From the NCBI GenBank assembly GCA_043797735.1, contig JAZDPH010000043.1, forward strand, positions 1-18,770: DNA of 18,770 nucleotides, in the 5' to 3' direction. The DNA comes from BS750m-G77 sp043797735 (GTDB lineage: Bacteria > Omnitrophota > Gorgyraeia > Gygaellales > Profunditerraquicolaceae). Positions within the stretch are counted from its first letter, which is position 1; every line of letters starts with the position of its first letter. A model generated the notes under the pieces. That model was given only the letters and a program-made list of their open reading frames with translations, did not search any database and was not told the DNA's origin. The translations under genes and the position numbers were made by a program. Shown one piece after another: positions 6,127-13,742 of this stretch.

Positions 6127-6154
6127 TTGAAAAAGCGGATAATAGTGGTAGAAT
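6127..6154 (+). promoter_or_regulatory. Putative sigma70 promoter of gpmA
   Basis: TTGAAA (6127-6132) and TAGAAT (6149-6154) are 16 nt apart. The predicted start near 6161 gives a leader of about 16 nt containing GGGAGAG before the ATG at 6177. Other AT-rich words in 6108-6123 are alternatives. Confidence 0.4.
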
Positions 6155-6176
6155 TGTTATGGGAGAGTGAAAAAAA

Positions 6177-6932
6177 ATGGATAATATTAAATTAGTGTTA
6201 TTGCGCCACGGGGAAAGTACCTGGAACAAGGAAAATCTGTTTACCGGATGGACCGATGTGGACCTGTCCCAGAAGGGTATCCAGGAGGCAAAGGAGTCGG
6301 GCCAGGCCTTAAAAAAAGAAGGGTTTAGCTTTGATATTGCCTTTACCTCTGTATTAAAGAGGGCAATCAGGACTTTATGGATTGCCTTAGACGAGATGGA
6401 CTTAATGTGGATACCGGTTTTGCGCTCCTGGAGGCTTAATGAAAGGCATTACGGCGCCCTGCAGGGGCTAAATAAGGCCCAAACCGCGGAAAAATACGGG
6501 GAGGAACAGGTGCTTATATGGCGCAGGAGTTATGACATCCAGCCGCCGCCTTTGGATAAAAAAGACGAGCGCTGGCCGGGCCATGACCGGCGTTACAAAG
6601 ACTTAGAAGAGAAAGATATTCCGCTTACGGAATGCCTCAAAGATACGGTGGAACGCTTCCTGCCCTATTGGCATAACGATATAATCCCGGTCTTAAAATC
6701 CGGCAAGAAGGTTTTAATTGCCGCCCACGGCAATAGTTTAAGGGCGCTGGTCAAATACTTAGATAACATCCCCGACCAGGAAATAGTCAAATTAAATATA
6801 CCTACCGGCATCCCCCTCGTTTATGAGCTCACCCCGGAGTTAAAACCGCTCAAGCATTACTATCTGGGCGACCCCGAAAAAATCAAAAAAGCCATCGGCG
6901 AAGTAGCCGGCCAGGGAAAGTTAAAAAAATAG
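6177..6932 (+). CDS. gpmA: 2,3-bisphosphoglycerate-dependent phosphoglycerate mutase
   Basis: This 251-residue cytoplasmic enzyme interconverts 3- and 2-phosphoglycerate in glycolysis and gluconeogenesis. The histidine-phosphatase motif LLRHGEST carries the phosphorylated His11. Arg62 (LKRAIRT), Glu89 in NERHYG and His184 in AAHGNSLRA complete the active site. Length and the segments LFTGWTDVDLS and WPGHDRRY match the GpmA family closely. The start at 6177 has GGGAGAG about 10 nt upstream. It is the only plus-strand gene here that I trust and is probably transcribed alone. Its 3' end faces the TM-helix gene across a strong hairpin. Together with PckG it gives part of the gluconeogenic route. 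Confidence 0.96.
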   Translation: MDNIKLVLLRHGESTWNKENLFTGWTDVDLSQKGIQEAKESGQALKKEGFSFDIAFTSVLKRAIRTLWIALDEMDLMWIPVLRSWRLNERHYGALQGLNKAQTAEKYGEEQVLIWRRSYDIQPPPLDKKDERWPGHDRRYKDLEEKDIPLTECLKDTVERFLPYWHNDIIPVLKSGKKVLIAAHGNSLRALVKYLDNIPDQEIVKLNIPTGIPLVYELTPELKPLKHYYLGDPEKIKKAIGEVAGQGKLKK

Positions 6933-6934
6933 AT

Positions 6935-6970
6935 AAAAAAACCCGCCCTTTCTGTTTAGGAAAGGGCGGG
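6935..6970 (-). terminator. Intrinsic terminator between convergent genes
   Basis: Arms CCCGCCCTTTC (6942-6952) and GAAAGGGCGGG (6960-6970) form an 11-bp perfect stem with a 7-nt loop. On the minus strand it is followed at once by TTTTTTTA (from 6935-6941), a classic terminator for the TM-helix gene that stops at 7002. On the plus strand there is no immediate U-tract, though the stem lies 9 nt past gpmA and may also slow polymerase there. Confidence 0.9.
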
Positions 6971-7001
6971 GTAAAATAAACTCTTTTCGTTACGTTAGCA
7001 G

Positions 7002-7682
7002 CTATTTTTTTGACTTTGTCTTCTCAAGGAAGTCGTGGGCAATCTTGCCGGCGATATCCTTGCAGCCTAACCCAAAAGCTAAAGCAAGGCCCAAGCCTAC
7101 CGAGCCTAACAATATATTCAAGGTTAACTGAGTTACCCGTATGCCGATCTCAAGTTGTTCTAAAGCTACGAAAACAGCAAAGGTGTTGACGATTATCACT
7201 ACAATTTTACTAAGCAGCCTGCTCTGTGCCAGGCCGGCATTGTTAGCCGCGGTCTGGATAATATTGCGCAACAAAGTGGCTACAAACATACCTAAGACAA
7301 GAATAAACATCGCCGCGATAACGTTCGGTATGTAAAGGACAACTTTATTCAACAAATCTGCGGCAATTGTTAAGCCGACCGCATTTATGGCCACCATAAA
7401 AGAGACCAAAATCGCCAGCCAATAACAAATTACTCCCACTAATTCTGATAAAGAATAGCTGATTCCCCCTTTTTCAAGCAGGCTGTCTAATTCGATGCGT
7501 TCCGAGAGTTCATCGAGTTTTATCATCCTCAAGCCCTTGGTAACTACTGTCCTGATCAGCTTGGAAAGAACCCAGCCAATGATCAGTATGATAATTACCA
7601 GCAATCCATTAACCAGGAATTGCCCAATCTGCGCTAGCACGGTTCTGGCTGGTTCTAATAAAACTATCTGCCAACTGCTCAT
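7002..7682 (-). CDS. TM-helix (MscS/CmpX-like) membrane protein
   Basis: The 226-residue protein has about five transmembrane helices (22-41, 80-103, 113-137, 158-178, 184-206). The last is Gly/Ala/Leu-rich, LLGSVGLGLALAFGLGCKD (191-209), and resembles the pore helix of mechanosensitive channels. The soluble beta-domain and C-terminal vestibule of MscS are absent; the chain ends soon after with DFLEKTKSKK. This matches the short TM_helix/CmpX-like family, whose channel role is assumed from similarity. An in-frame ATG at 7763 would add 27 residues read from the leader and hairpin. The ATG at 7682 follows GGGAGGTG and is preferred. A promoter is visible at 7754-7782 and a terminator at 6935-6970, so it looks like its own transcription unit. 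Confidence 0.82.
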   Translation of the reverse strand: MSSWQIVLLEPARTVLAQIGQFLVNGLLVIIILIIGWVLSKLIRTVVTKGLRMIKLDELSERIELDSLLEKGGISYSLSELVGVICYWLAILVSFMVAINAVGLTIAADLLNKVVLYIPNVIAAMFILVLGMFVATLLRNIIQTAANNAGLAQSRLLSKIVVIIVNTFAVFVALEQLEIGIRVTQLTLNILLGSVGLGLALAFGLGCKDIAGKIAHDFLEKTKSKK

Positions 7683-7708
7683 CTGCACCTCCCTTTTTCC
7701 TTTAAACC

Positions 7709-7731
7709 CCCGCCGGTATTTTAACGGCGGG
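7709..7731 (-). promoter_or_regulatory. Leader hairpin before the TM-helix gene
   Basis: CCCGCCG (7709-7715) pairs with CGGCGGG (7725-7731) around a 9-nt loop. It lies inside the predicted ~65-nt 5' leader, 16 nt upstream of the Shine-Dalgarno sequence. No U-run follows, so it is not a plain terminator. A role in RNA stability or translation is possible. Confidence 0.45.
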
Positions 7732-7753
7732 TAACTTAACTTTGAATTTCCTA

Positions 7754-7782
7754 ACTCTATCACGACTATTAAGTTATGTCAA
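7754..7782 (-). promoter_or_regulatory. Sigma70-like promoter of the TM-helix gene
   Basis: On the minus strand a perfect TTGACA (7777-7782) is followed after 17 nt by TAGAGT (7754-7759, four of six consensus bases). Transcription would start near 7747. Confidence 0.5.
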
Positions 7783-7795
7783 GAAAAATATGCTG

Positions 7796-7839
7796 TATAG
7801 CCAAGTAGCGGAGGTTTAAACCTCCGCTACTTGGCTATA
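7796..7839. repeat. Perfect 44-bp palindrome (family copy 2)
   Basis: The 22-base arms meet between 7817 and 7818 (TTT|AAA) with no mismatch or loop. The arm reads outward from TTT through GGAGGCGATG to AACCGATAT, i.e. TATAGCCAAGTAGCGG then AGGTTT. The inner 13 bp equal the arms of 6064-6091. It stands 24 nt past the end of the NYN gene. On the minus strand it is followed after about 6 nt by ATTTTTCTTG, so it may end the long operon as well as being a mobile-type repeat. A related tandem-unit fragment (7846-7866) touches the NYN stop codon. Confidence 0.93.
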
Positions 7840-7863
7840 GCCGCAGTCCGCAATGAGACGAGT

Positions 7864-8343
7864 TTAATCTTTTAGCCAGAGCTTTCTTAGCTCCTGGTTT
7901 ATCTTGTACATCTGGGTATGGCTGATTTCCGGCTTGAGGGGTTCAGGAGTTATTCTTTTTCTGTCTTTGCGCCCGATGAACTCTTCTACCGCCAGGGCCC
8001 TGGCCCCCAAAGCCCTGACAGAAAACTTTATCTCCCTGTCATTGGATACCACTACAATGTTCTTACTCCCTGCTGAACGCTCAACGATTGCCTTTATCCT
8101 TTCGTCGGCAGACTGTCCTCTGGAAAAAATAATATTGACGCCCTGAAACTCCTCCCGTGAAAATTCGCTATCCGGGTATCCGTCAAAAACAATCGTTACC
8201 CGGTTATTGGGGCTGCCGGTTAATTTATTTGAATTTATAAATTCAACCAGGGCGGCTCTTTGCCCCCCCGCTTTTCTACTGATAGAGGCGAGCAAGGGGT
8301 GTTTGATGATGTTGTATCCGTCGATGACGAACTGTAAAGACAT
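7864..8343 (-). CDS. NYN/PIN-like domain protein (YacP-like putative RNase)
   Basis: The 159-residue protein opens with QFVIDGYNII (4-13), the signature of the YacP/NYN group. The family's acidic pocket can be traced: Asp8, Asp54 (VFDGYPDS), Asp80 (SADERI) and Asp102 (VVSNDREI). The B. subtilis homologue Rae1 cleaves ribosome-bound mRNA; RNase action here is inferred from the family. The start at 8343 has GGAGGT 9 nt upstream and cannot lie further in, since the first core strand follows immediately. The gene therefore overlaps the end of the flippase-like gene by 68 nt in another frame. It is the last gene of the long operon. Confidence 0.85.
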   Translation of the reverse strand: MSLQFVIDGYNIIKHPLLASISRKAGGQRAALVEFINSNKLTGSPNNRVTIVFDGYPDSEFSREEFQGVNIIFSRGQSADERIKAIVERSAGSKNIVVVSNDREIKFSVRALGARALAVEEFIGRKDRKRITPEPLKPEISHTQMYKINQELRKLWLKD

Positions 8344-9268
8344 AGATAATACCTCCGATGATCCCGCACAATAACATGATCAGAAAACTTAAAAGCGACA
8401 TAGCGAATGCCGAACCCTCACTCATCCCCGCCTTGGCAAAAAAGAAAATTGTTGCCGCGTCCCTCAACCCCAGGCCGCCTATAGATATAGGTAAAAGCGT
8501 TATTGCCGCTATTATGGGCACGAAGACAAGAAAATAAATAATATTGAGCCGCACCCCTAAAGATAAGGCGATGATAAAACAAGTAATAGGGAGAATAAGT
8601 TGAATAAGCAGGGAGAGTATCAGGTTATTAATTATAAGCTTCTTATGGTGCCTGAAGATATGTATCTCCTGATGAAGGTCCTTTATCAACTCCCTAAACT
8701 TGCCGGAATTGGGTGAATGCAAAAGTTTATTTATCTTTTCATACAGGAATTTATTGAATAAAATAACTAAGGCAACAATAAGCACGCCGGTAATTACGGC
8801 TACCGCGAATAAAACCGTTGTGTCCTGTATTAGCCTCCAGCCAAAGGATACTGCCAATAGTATCAGGATTACCAGCCCCACATACCCGCTGAGCCGATCC
8901 AACAAAACAGTAGCGATAACCTCTCTGGGCCTTTTGGTATGAGCCGATAAATCGATGCTGCGCATCAGGTCTCCGCCGATAGTAGAGGGCAGGAATAAAT
9001 TAAAGAATACGCCCCCGGCAAAGGAAATAATGACCCTTTTAAGGGGAAGGTAAATCTTTGCCGCCTTAAGCAGCATCTCCCATCTCAAAATCGCCAGGAC
9101 ATAACTAATCAAAGAAATACAAAAGGCAAAAAACAGCAGTAATTTATCCGCATTCTTTAGATATTCAAGCAGGTTTTTTGTGTCTACCTTATGAAATAAA
9201 AAAATCAGCAGAATAACGCTGATACTGACTTTTAAAAATATTGAGAGGATCTTTTTAAAAATTTTCAT
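8276..9268 (-). CDS. Flippase-like (LPG synthase TM domain, UPF0104/AglD-type) membrane protein
   Basis: This 330-residue polytopic protein has about eight transmembrane helices (near 7-26, 42-62, 78-96, 126-146, 150-171, 211-237, 242-262, 286-311). Family landmarks are NLFLPSTIGGDLMRSIDLS (90-108) and LLPISIGGLGLRDAA (258-272). The family includes the membrane half of MprF, which flips lysyl-phosphatidylglycerol, and archaeal AglD; many members act on polyprenyl- or lipid-linked substrates. No synthase domain is attached, so lipid flipping is only inferred. It is coupled to purC by an ATGA overlap and overlaps the NYN gene by 68 nt, which encodes only its basic C-terminal tail (309-330). Confidence 0.85.
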   Translation of the reverse strand: MKIFKKILSIFLKVSISVILLIFLFHKVDTKNLLEYLKNADKLLLFFAFCISLISYVLAILRWEMLLKAAKIYLPLKRVIISFAGGVFFNLFLPSTIGGDLMRSIDLSAHTKRPREVIATVLLDRLSGYVGLVILILLAVSFGWRLIQDTTVLFAVAVITGVLIVALVILFNKFLYEKINKLLHSPNSGKFRELIKDLHQEIHIFRHHKKLIINNLILSLLIQLILPITCFIIALSLGVRLNIIYFLVFVPIIAAITLLPISIGGLGLRDAATIFFFAKAGMSEGSAFAMSLLSFLIMLLCGIIGGIIYVFTVRHRRIQHHQTPLARLYQ

Positions 9269-10167
9269 CTAATTTCTTCAAGCTCCTTTCCTGCCAGGCT
9301 TCTGTAGGCCTGCAGGTATTTTTCGCTGGTTTTATTTATGATCTCCTCCGGCAGGCTTGGGCCCGGAGGGCTCTTGTCCCAATCCAGTGTCTCCAAATAA
9401 TCCCTGACAAACTGCTTATCAAAACTGGGCTGTGCCCTGCCGGGAGCATAGCGCTCCTTCGGCCAAAAACGCGATGAGTCCGGGGTAAGCACTTCGTCAA
9501 TAAGGATGAGTTTATCTTTGTCTATCCCAAACTCAAACTTGGTATCGGCAATTATAATCCCCCGCGCCAGGGCGTAACCGGCTGCTTTCTCATAAATTTT
9601 AATGCTTATCTCTTTTAACTTATCGGCGGCTTGCTCCCCCACCTCCTTTTCAACATACTTCTGGTCCACATTCATATCGTGGCCGCTGTCTGCCTTGGTA
9701 GAGGGGGTAAAAAGAACATTGGGGAGCTTGTCCGACTCCCTAAGCCCCGGCGGCAATTTTATGCCGCAAACCGACTGCGTCTTTTGATACTCCTTCCATC
9801 CTGAGCCGGAGAGATATCCCCTGGCCACACATTCTACCGGCAGGGGCTTTGTCTTCATCACTAACATTGAACGGCCGGCAAGGATGTCTTTGTATTTTTT
9901 TAATTCAGGGGGGTAAGCTTCTATATCGCTGGTTATAAAATGATGCGGGATAATTGCTTTGATAAAATCAAACCAGAAACAGGACAGCGCCGTCAGCACC
10001 CTGCCTTTATGAGGGATCCCTGAGGACAAAACCACATCAAAACAGGAAATCCTGTCGGTAGAAACGATAAGGAGCTTATCGCCTAAATCATAAACATCCC
10101 TTACCTTGCCGCGCCGGAAAGCTTTTAGTTCCTTAAAATCAGTGCGTAAAAGTATCTCCTGCTTCAT
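9265..10167 (-). CDS. purC: SAICAR synthase
   Basis: The 300-residue enzyme joins aspartate to CAIR with ATP hydrolysis in purine synthesis. Landmarks in order: RGKVRDVYDLGD (19-30) for the nucleotide-binding strands, STDRISCFDVVL (36-47), ECVARGYLSGSGWKEY (112-127), ADTKFEFGI (207-215) and LIDEVLTPDSSRFWP (222-236). At 300 residues it belongs to the longer form, as in yeast, rather than the ~237-residue E. coli form. No other pur gene is in the window, so purine genes are scattered in this genome. It starts 12 nt after pckG and ends in an ATGA overlap with the flippase-like gene. Confidence 0.96.
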   Translation of the reverse strand: MKQEILLRTDFKELKAFRRGKVRDVYDLGDKLLIVSTDRISCFDVVLSSGIPHKGRVLTALSCFWFDFIKAIIPHHFITSDIEAYPPELKKYKDILAGRSMLVMKTKPLPVECVARGYLSGSGWKEYQKTQSVCGIKLPPGLRESDKLPNVLFTPSTKADSGHDMNVDQKYVEKEVGEQAADKLKEISIKIYEKAAGYALARGIIIADTKFEFGIDKDKLILIDEVLTPDSSRFWPKERYAPGRAQPSFDKQFVRDYLETLDWDKSPPGPSLPEEIINKTSEKYLQAYRSLAGKELEEIR

Positions 10168-10179
10168 CTTTGCCGGATT

Positions 10180-11967
10180 CTATGTTTTAAGGCGCCTTGT
10201 TAACTCTTCGTATTCCTGCCTTAGTTCCTGCGGCAGGCCTTTCTTAAAGGCTGCGAAAAACTTCTTTATATCTTTGAGCTCCTGCAGCCATTTTTCTTTA
10301 TCTACTGTCAGGAGTTCTTTCAGGGTATCCTCGGATATTTCAATTCCGGTTAAGTCTATATCGCTTGCATAAGGAAGATAGCCGATGGGGGACTGAACCG
10401 CGCCTACCTTGCCGTTACAGCGGTCTAATATCCATTCAAGCACGCGCAGGTTTTCGCCGAATCCCGGCCATAGGAATTTCCCCCGGCTATCGGTCCTGAA
10501 CCAGTTGACATGAAAAATCTTCGGAGGCTTGCTCATCCTCCTGCCCATCGCCAGCCAGTGCCTGAAATAATCCGCCATATTGTATCCGCAGAAAGGAAGC
10601 ATCGCCATAGGGTCCCTGCGCACCTCCCCTACTTTACCGACCTGAGCGGCGGTGCGCTGTGACGCCATAGTGGCGCCGACAAATACCCCGTGCTGCCAGT
10701 TAAAAGACTCATAGACTAAAGGAGCCAGGCGCTCTCTTTTGCCGCCGAAGACAATCGCCGAAATTGGCACGCCGTGATGCTGCTCCAGGCGAAATGACGC
10801 CGACGGGCAATTAGCGATAGGGGCGGTAAAACGGCTGTTAGGGTGTGCTGCGAGGACGGGCTTGCCCTGGCTGTCCTTTATTCCCGGCCGCCAGGACCTG
10901 CCCTGCCAATCAACCCCTTTTTCCGGGATTTTTCCGTCTGCGCCCTCCCACCAAACCGTACCATCAGGCTTTAAAAGAACGTTAGTAAAAATGGCATTGC
11001 TCCTGATTGTCTCTACCATACTGGGGTTAGATTGGGAGTTGGTGCCCGGGGCCACTCCGAATAAACCCGTCTCCGGGTTAATCGCCCATAGGGCGCCGTC
11101 GGAATCAATACGCATCCAGGCGATGTCATCGCCTACGGTAAAAATCCGGTAACCCTTTCTTTTAAGTCCTGCCGGCGGCAAGAGCATCGCCAGGTTTGTC
11201 TTGCCGCAGGCGCTGGGAAAAGCGGCCGCGATATATTCCACATGGCCGTTGGGCTCCTCTATGCCCATAATCAGCATATGCTCGGCCAGCCAATGTTCTT
11301 TTCGCGCCAGAAACGAGGCTATGCGCAGAGAAAGGCACTTCTTGCCCAAGAGCACATTGCCGCCGTAACCGGAACCAACGCTCCATATTGTATTATCTTC
11401 CGGAAAATGCAATATCAGCCGCTTATTGATATCAAGCCCTGCCCTGGAATGAAGGCATTTAGTAAAATCCACACCCTTATCTAACTGTTTCAGCACCGCC
11501 TCTCCGGCCCGGGCCATAATCAGCATATTTAAAACCACGTAACGCGAGTCGGTCAGCTCTACCCCGATTTTGCTGAACTCAGAGCCCACCGGGCCCATAG
11601 AAAAGGGGATAACAAACATCGTTCTCCCGCGCATTGAACCCTTGAAAATCTGCCCTGCTTTTCTATAAGCGGCCCGCGGGGACATCCAGTTATTATTGGG
11701 GCCGGCTTCATGCTTTCTTCTTGTGCAAATAAATGTCAGATGCTCTGTGCGCGCGACATCGTCAATCGCGGTACGGTGCAGGAAGCATCCGGAAAGCTTC
11801 TTATCGTTGAGCCGGATTAACTCCGCCGACTCAACCGACTCATCCTGCAGGCGGCGCTTCTGCTCGTCGCTGCCGTCTATCCAGACTATATTATCCGGCT
11901 GGCAGAGACGGGCTGATTTCAGGACCCAATCCTTTAATTTTTTATTATGTGTGGGGAATTTATCCAT
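10180..11967 (-). CDS. pckG: Phosphoenolpyruvate carboxykinase (GTP)
   Basis: This 595-residue enzyme interconverts oxaloacetate plus GTP with PEP plus CO2. The GTP-type family is clear from MRGRTMFVIPFSMGPVGS (112-129), the P-loop AAFPSACGKTNLAML (248-262) with the reactive Cys254, the metal site TVGDDIAWMR (about 277-286), GVPISAIVFGGKR and the late NWFR. Length fits the usual ~600. In fermenters the enzyme may run toward oxaloacetate, conserving GTP, or toward PEP in gluconeogenesis; the sequence cannot decide. The start codon lies 1 nt from the trxB stop, so translation is tightly linked. It may supply gpmA-linked triose flux and balance the Pta-AckA branch of the same operon. Confidence 0.97.
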   Translation of the reverse strand: MDKFPTHNKKLKDWVLKSARLCQPDNIVWIDGSDEQKRRLQDESVESAELIRLNDKKLSGCFLHRTAIDDVARTEHLTFICTRRKHEAGPNNNWMSPRAAYRKAGQIFKGSMRGRTMFVIPFSMGPVGSEFSKIGVELTDSRYVVLNMLIMARAGEAVLKQLDKGVDFTKCLHSRAGLDINKRLILHFPEDNTIWSVGSGYGGNVLLGKKCLSLRIASFLARKEHWLAEHMLIMGIEEPNGHVEYIAAAFPSACGKTNLAMLLPPAGLKRKGYRIFTVGDDIAWMRIDSDGALWAINPETGLFGVAPGTNSQSNPSMVETIRSNAIFTNVLLKPDGTVWWEGADGKIPEKGVDWQGRSWRPGIKDSQGKPVLAAHPNSRFTAPIANCPSASFRLEQHHGVPISAIVFGGKRERLAPLVYESFNWQHGVFVGATMASQRTAAQVGKVGEVRRDPMAMLPFCGYNMADYFRHWLAMGRRMSKPPKIFHVNWFRTDSRGKFLWPGFGENLRVLEWILDRCNGKVGAVQSPIGYLPYASDIDLTGIEISEDTLKELLTVDKEKWLQELKDIKKFFAAFKKGLPQELRQEYEELTRRLKT

Positions 11968-11968
11968 C

Positions 11969-12877
11969 TTAATTGCTTCTGGTTATGTATTTATGGGCCG
12001 AGTCCGCGGCTACTGCCCCGTCGCCGCAGGCGGTAACTACCTGGTATAAACTTTTCCTGCGGCAGTCCCCGCAGGCAAATACCCCGCCTTGCGAAGTAGC
12101 TAAGGTTTCATCGGTAATTATAAAGCCCTTTTCGTCTAATTTCAACTTACTTTTTAGGAACTCCGTCTCCGGCTCATAACCGATAAAAATAAAGGCCCCG
12201 TCGCAGGGAAAATCTTTCTCCTCTGAGGTAACGGTATTCTTTATCTTTACTGACTGCACTTTCGTTGAGCCGCAGATTTCTGTAACGATACTGTCTAAGA
12301 GAAATTTTATTTTGCTATTTTCTTTTAGCCTCTTTTGCAAAATCGCCGAGGCGCGCAGGTCCTGCCTCCTGTGCACGATGGTTAACTGTTTTGCAAAACG
12401 CGCCAAATATAATGCCTCTTCTGCCACCGCGTCTCCGCCGCCGACAACCACAACGCTTTTTTCCTTATAAAGCGGAGCGTCACATGTGGCGCAATAAGAG
12501 ACCCCCCTGCCGGTTAACTTTTCTTCGCCGGGGACGCCGAGTTTGCGCGGCCGGGCGCCTGCGGCAATAATAAGGGCCTTGGCGGAGTAATTATTCTCTG
12601 TTGTCTTTACCGTCTTGGCCTTGCAGTCAATTTCTAATACTTCTTCGTCCCCTATCTTTATACCTAAGCCCTCAACCTGCTTACGCATACGTTCCATTAA
12701 TTCCTGCGTTGATATTCCGCCGACAAAGCCGGGGAAATTCTCGATGCTTTCACTCAGCAATATCCTGCCGCCGACCGCCATTTTTTCCAATACTAACGTA
12801 TCAAGCCCGAACCTGCCGGCATAAAGCGCAGCAGTCAGGCCCGCAGGCCCTGCCCCGATTATAATCAAATCATGCAT
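11969..12877 (-). CDS. trxB: Thioredoxin reductase (NADPH)
   Basis: The 302-residue FAD enzyme transfers electrons from NADPH to thioredoxin. FAD binds at GAGPAG (8-13). The redox pair is C129-A-T-C132 followed by Asp133. The NADPH fold is VVVVGGGDAVAEEALYLAR (142-160), and HRRQDLR (169-175) gives the arginines usual for NADPH preference. The C-terminal FAD motif reads GVFACGDCRRKSLYQVVTAC, where most members have R-Q, so Tyr replaces the common Arg and two extra Cys are present. trxA is in the same operon about 5 kb upstream, which supports the pair as partners. It starts 12 nt after lipA. Confidence 0.94.
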   Translation of the reverse strand: MHDLIIIGAGPAGLTAALYAGRFGLDTLVLEKMAVGGRILLSESIENFPGFVGGISTQELMERMRKQVEGLGIKIGDEEVLEIDCKAKTVKTTENNYSAKALIIAAGARPRKLGVPGEEKLTGRGVSYCATCDAPLYKEKSVVVVGGGDAVAEEALYLARFAKQLTIVHRRQDLRASAILQKRLKENSKIKFLLDSIVTEICGSTKVQSVKIKNTVTSEEKDFPCDGAFIFIGYEPETEFLKSKLKLDEKGFIITDETLATSQGGVFACGDCRRKSLYQVVTACGDGAVAADSAHKYITRSN

Positions 12878-12889
12878 CGATATACCTCT

Positions 12890-13726
12890 TTAAGCCTGAT
12901 ATGAACTTCTTACCTTGGGCCCGGATAAGACGGCCTTAAACCCAAGCCCCAAACCTATCCGGCGATACTCCCGGAACTCTGCTAAACCTAAGAACCTCTT
13001 TACCGGATAATGATCCTCTGAAGGCGCAAGGTATTGGCCTAATGCCAGGTAATCGCAATTGACCCGCCTTAACCGGCGCATCAGGCCCACTACCTCATCC
13101 CTGGCCTCGCCTAAGCCTAACATTATAGAAGATTTAGTCGGAATTTCCAGCCTTATTTTTTTTGACGCTTTTAATATCCCCAGGGAGCGCTGGTAATCGG
13201 CCTGTGGCCGCAGATTGCGGTAAAGCCGCGGTACGGTTTCAATATTGTGGGCGAGGACATTCGGAGCGGCATCCAGCACCTGCTTAAGGCTGGCGGCATC
13301 GCCCTGAAAATCAGGAATAAGCACTTCTATTTTTATGCTGTTATTTACGCGGCGGACGGCCTCTATGGTTTTGGCAAAGAGCCCCGCGCCTTTATCAACA
13401 AGGTCATCTCTGCTGACAGAGGTAATTACTGCATAAGCCAACCCCAGCCGCTTGACCACTCCGGCTACCCTATCAGGCTCTCCCTCATCAACTGTAAGTT
13501 TTTTCTGCCCCGCTTTAGCTACGGCGCAAAACCCGCAGTTCCGAGTGCAGGCGCTGCCTAAAATCATAAAGGTGGCTCTTTTATTTTTAAAACAATCGCT
13601 TATGTTTGGGCAATGGGCATGAAGACAGACCGTATGAACGCCGGATTCGGCAAATAAGCGCAGAAGTTCTTTTGCCTGGGGGCCGGGAATCTCCTGCCTA
13701 AACCAGGGAGGCAGCCTGTTTTTCAT
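12890..13726 (-). CDS. lipA: Lipoyl synthase
   Basis: This 278-residue radical-SAM enzyme inserts two sulfurs into protein-bound octanoyl groups. The auxiliary cluster ligands are C34, C39 and C45 (CLHAHCPNISDC). The SAM cluster ligands are C60, C64 and C67 (CTRNCGFC). The C-terminal RSSY (273-276) provides the serine ligand of the auxiliary cluster. Internal motifs HNIETVPRLYRNLRPQADY and KSSIMLGLGE fit the family. No lipB, lplA or lipoyl-accepting protein is in the window, so the octanoyl donor system must lie elsewhere. It lies 16 nt after def. Confidence is high. Confidence 0.96.
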   Translation of the reverse strand: MKNRLPPWFRQEIPGPQAKELLRLFAESGVHTVCLHAHCPNISDCFKNKRATFMILGSACTRNCGFCAVAKAGQKKLTVDEGEPDRVAGVVKRLGLAYAVITSVSRDDLVDKGAGLFAKTIEAVRRVNNSIKIEVLIPDFQGDAASLKQVLDAAPNVLAHNIETVPRLYRNLRPQADYQRSLGILKASKKIRLEIPTKSSIMLGLGEARDEVVGLMRRLRRVNCDYLALGQYLAPSEDHYPVKRFLGLAEFREYRRIGLGLGFKAVLSGPKVRSSYQA

Positions 13727-13742
13727 CTATGAGGGCGGGTAA

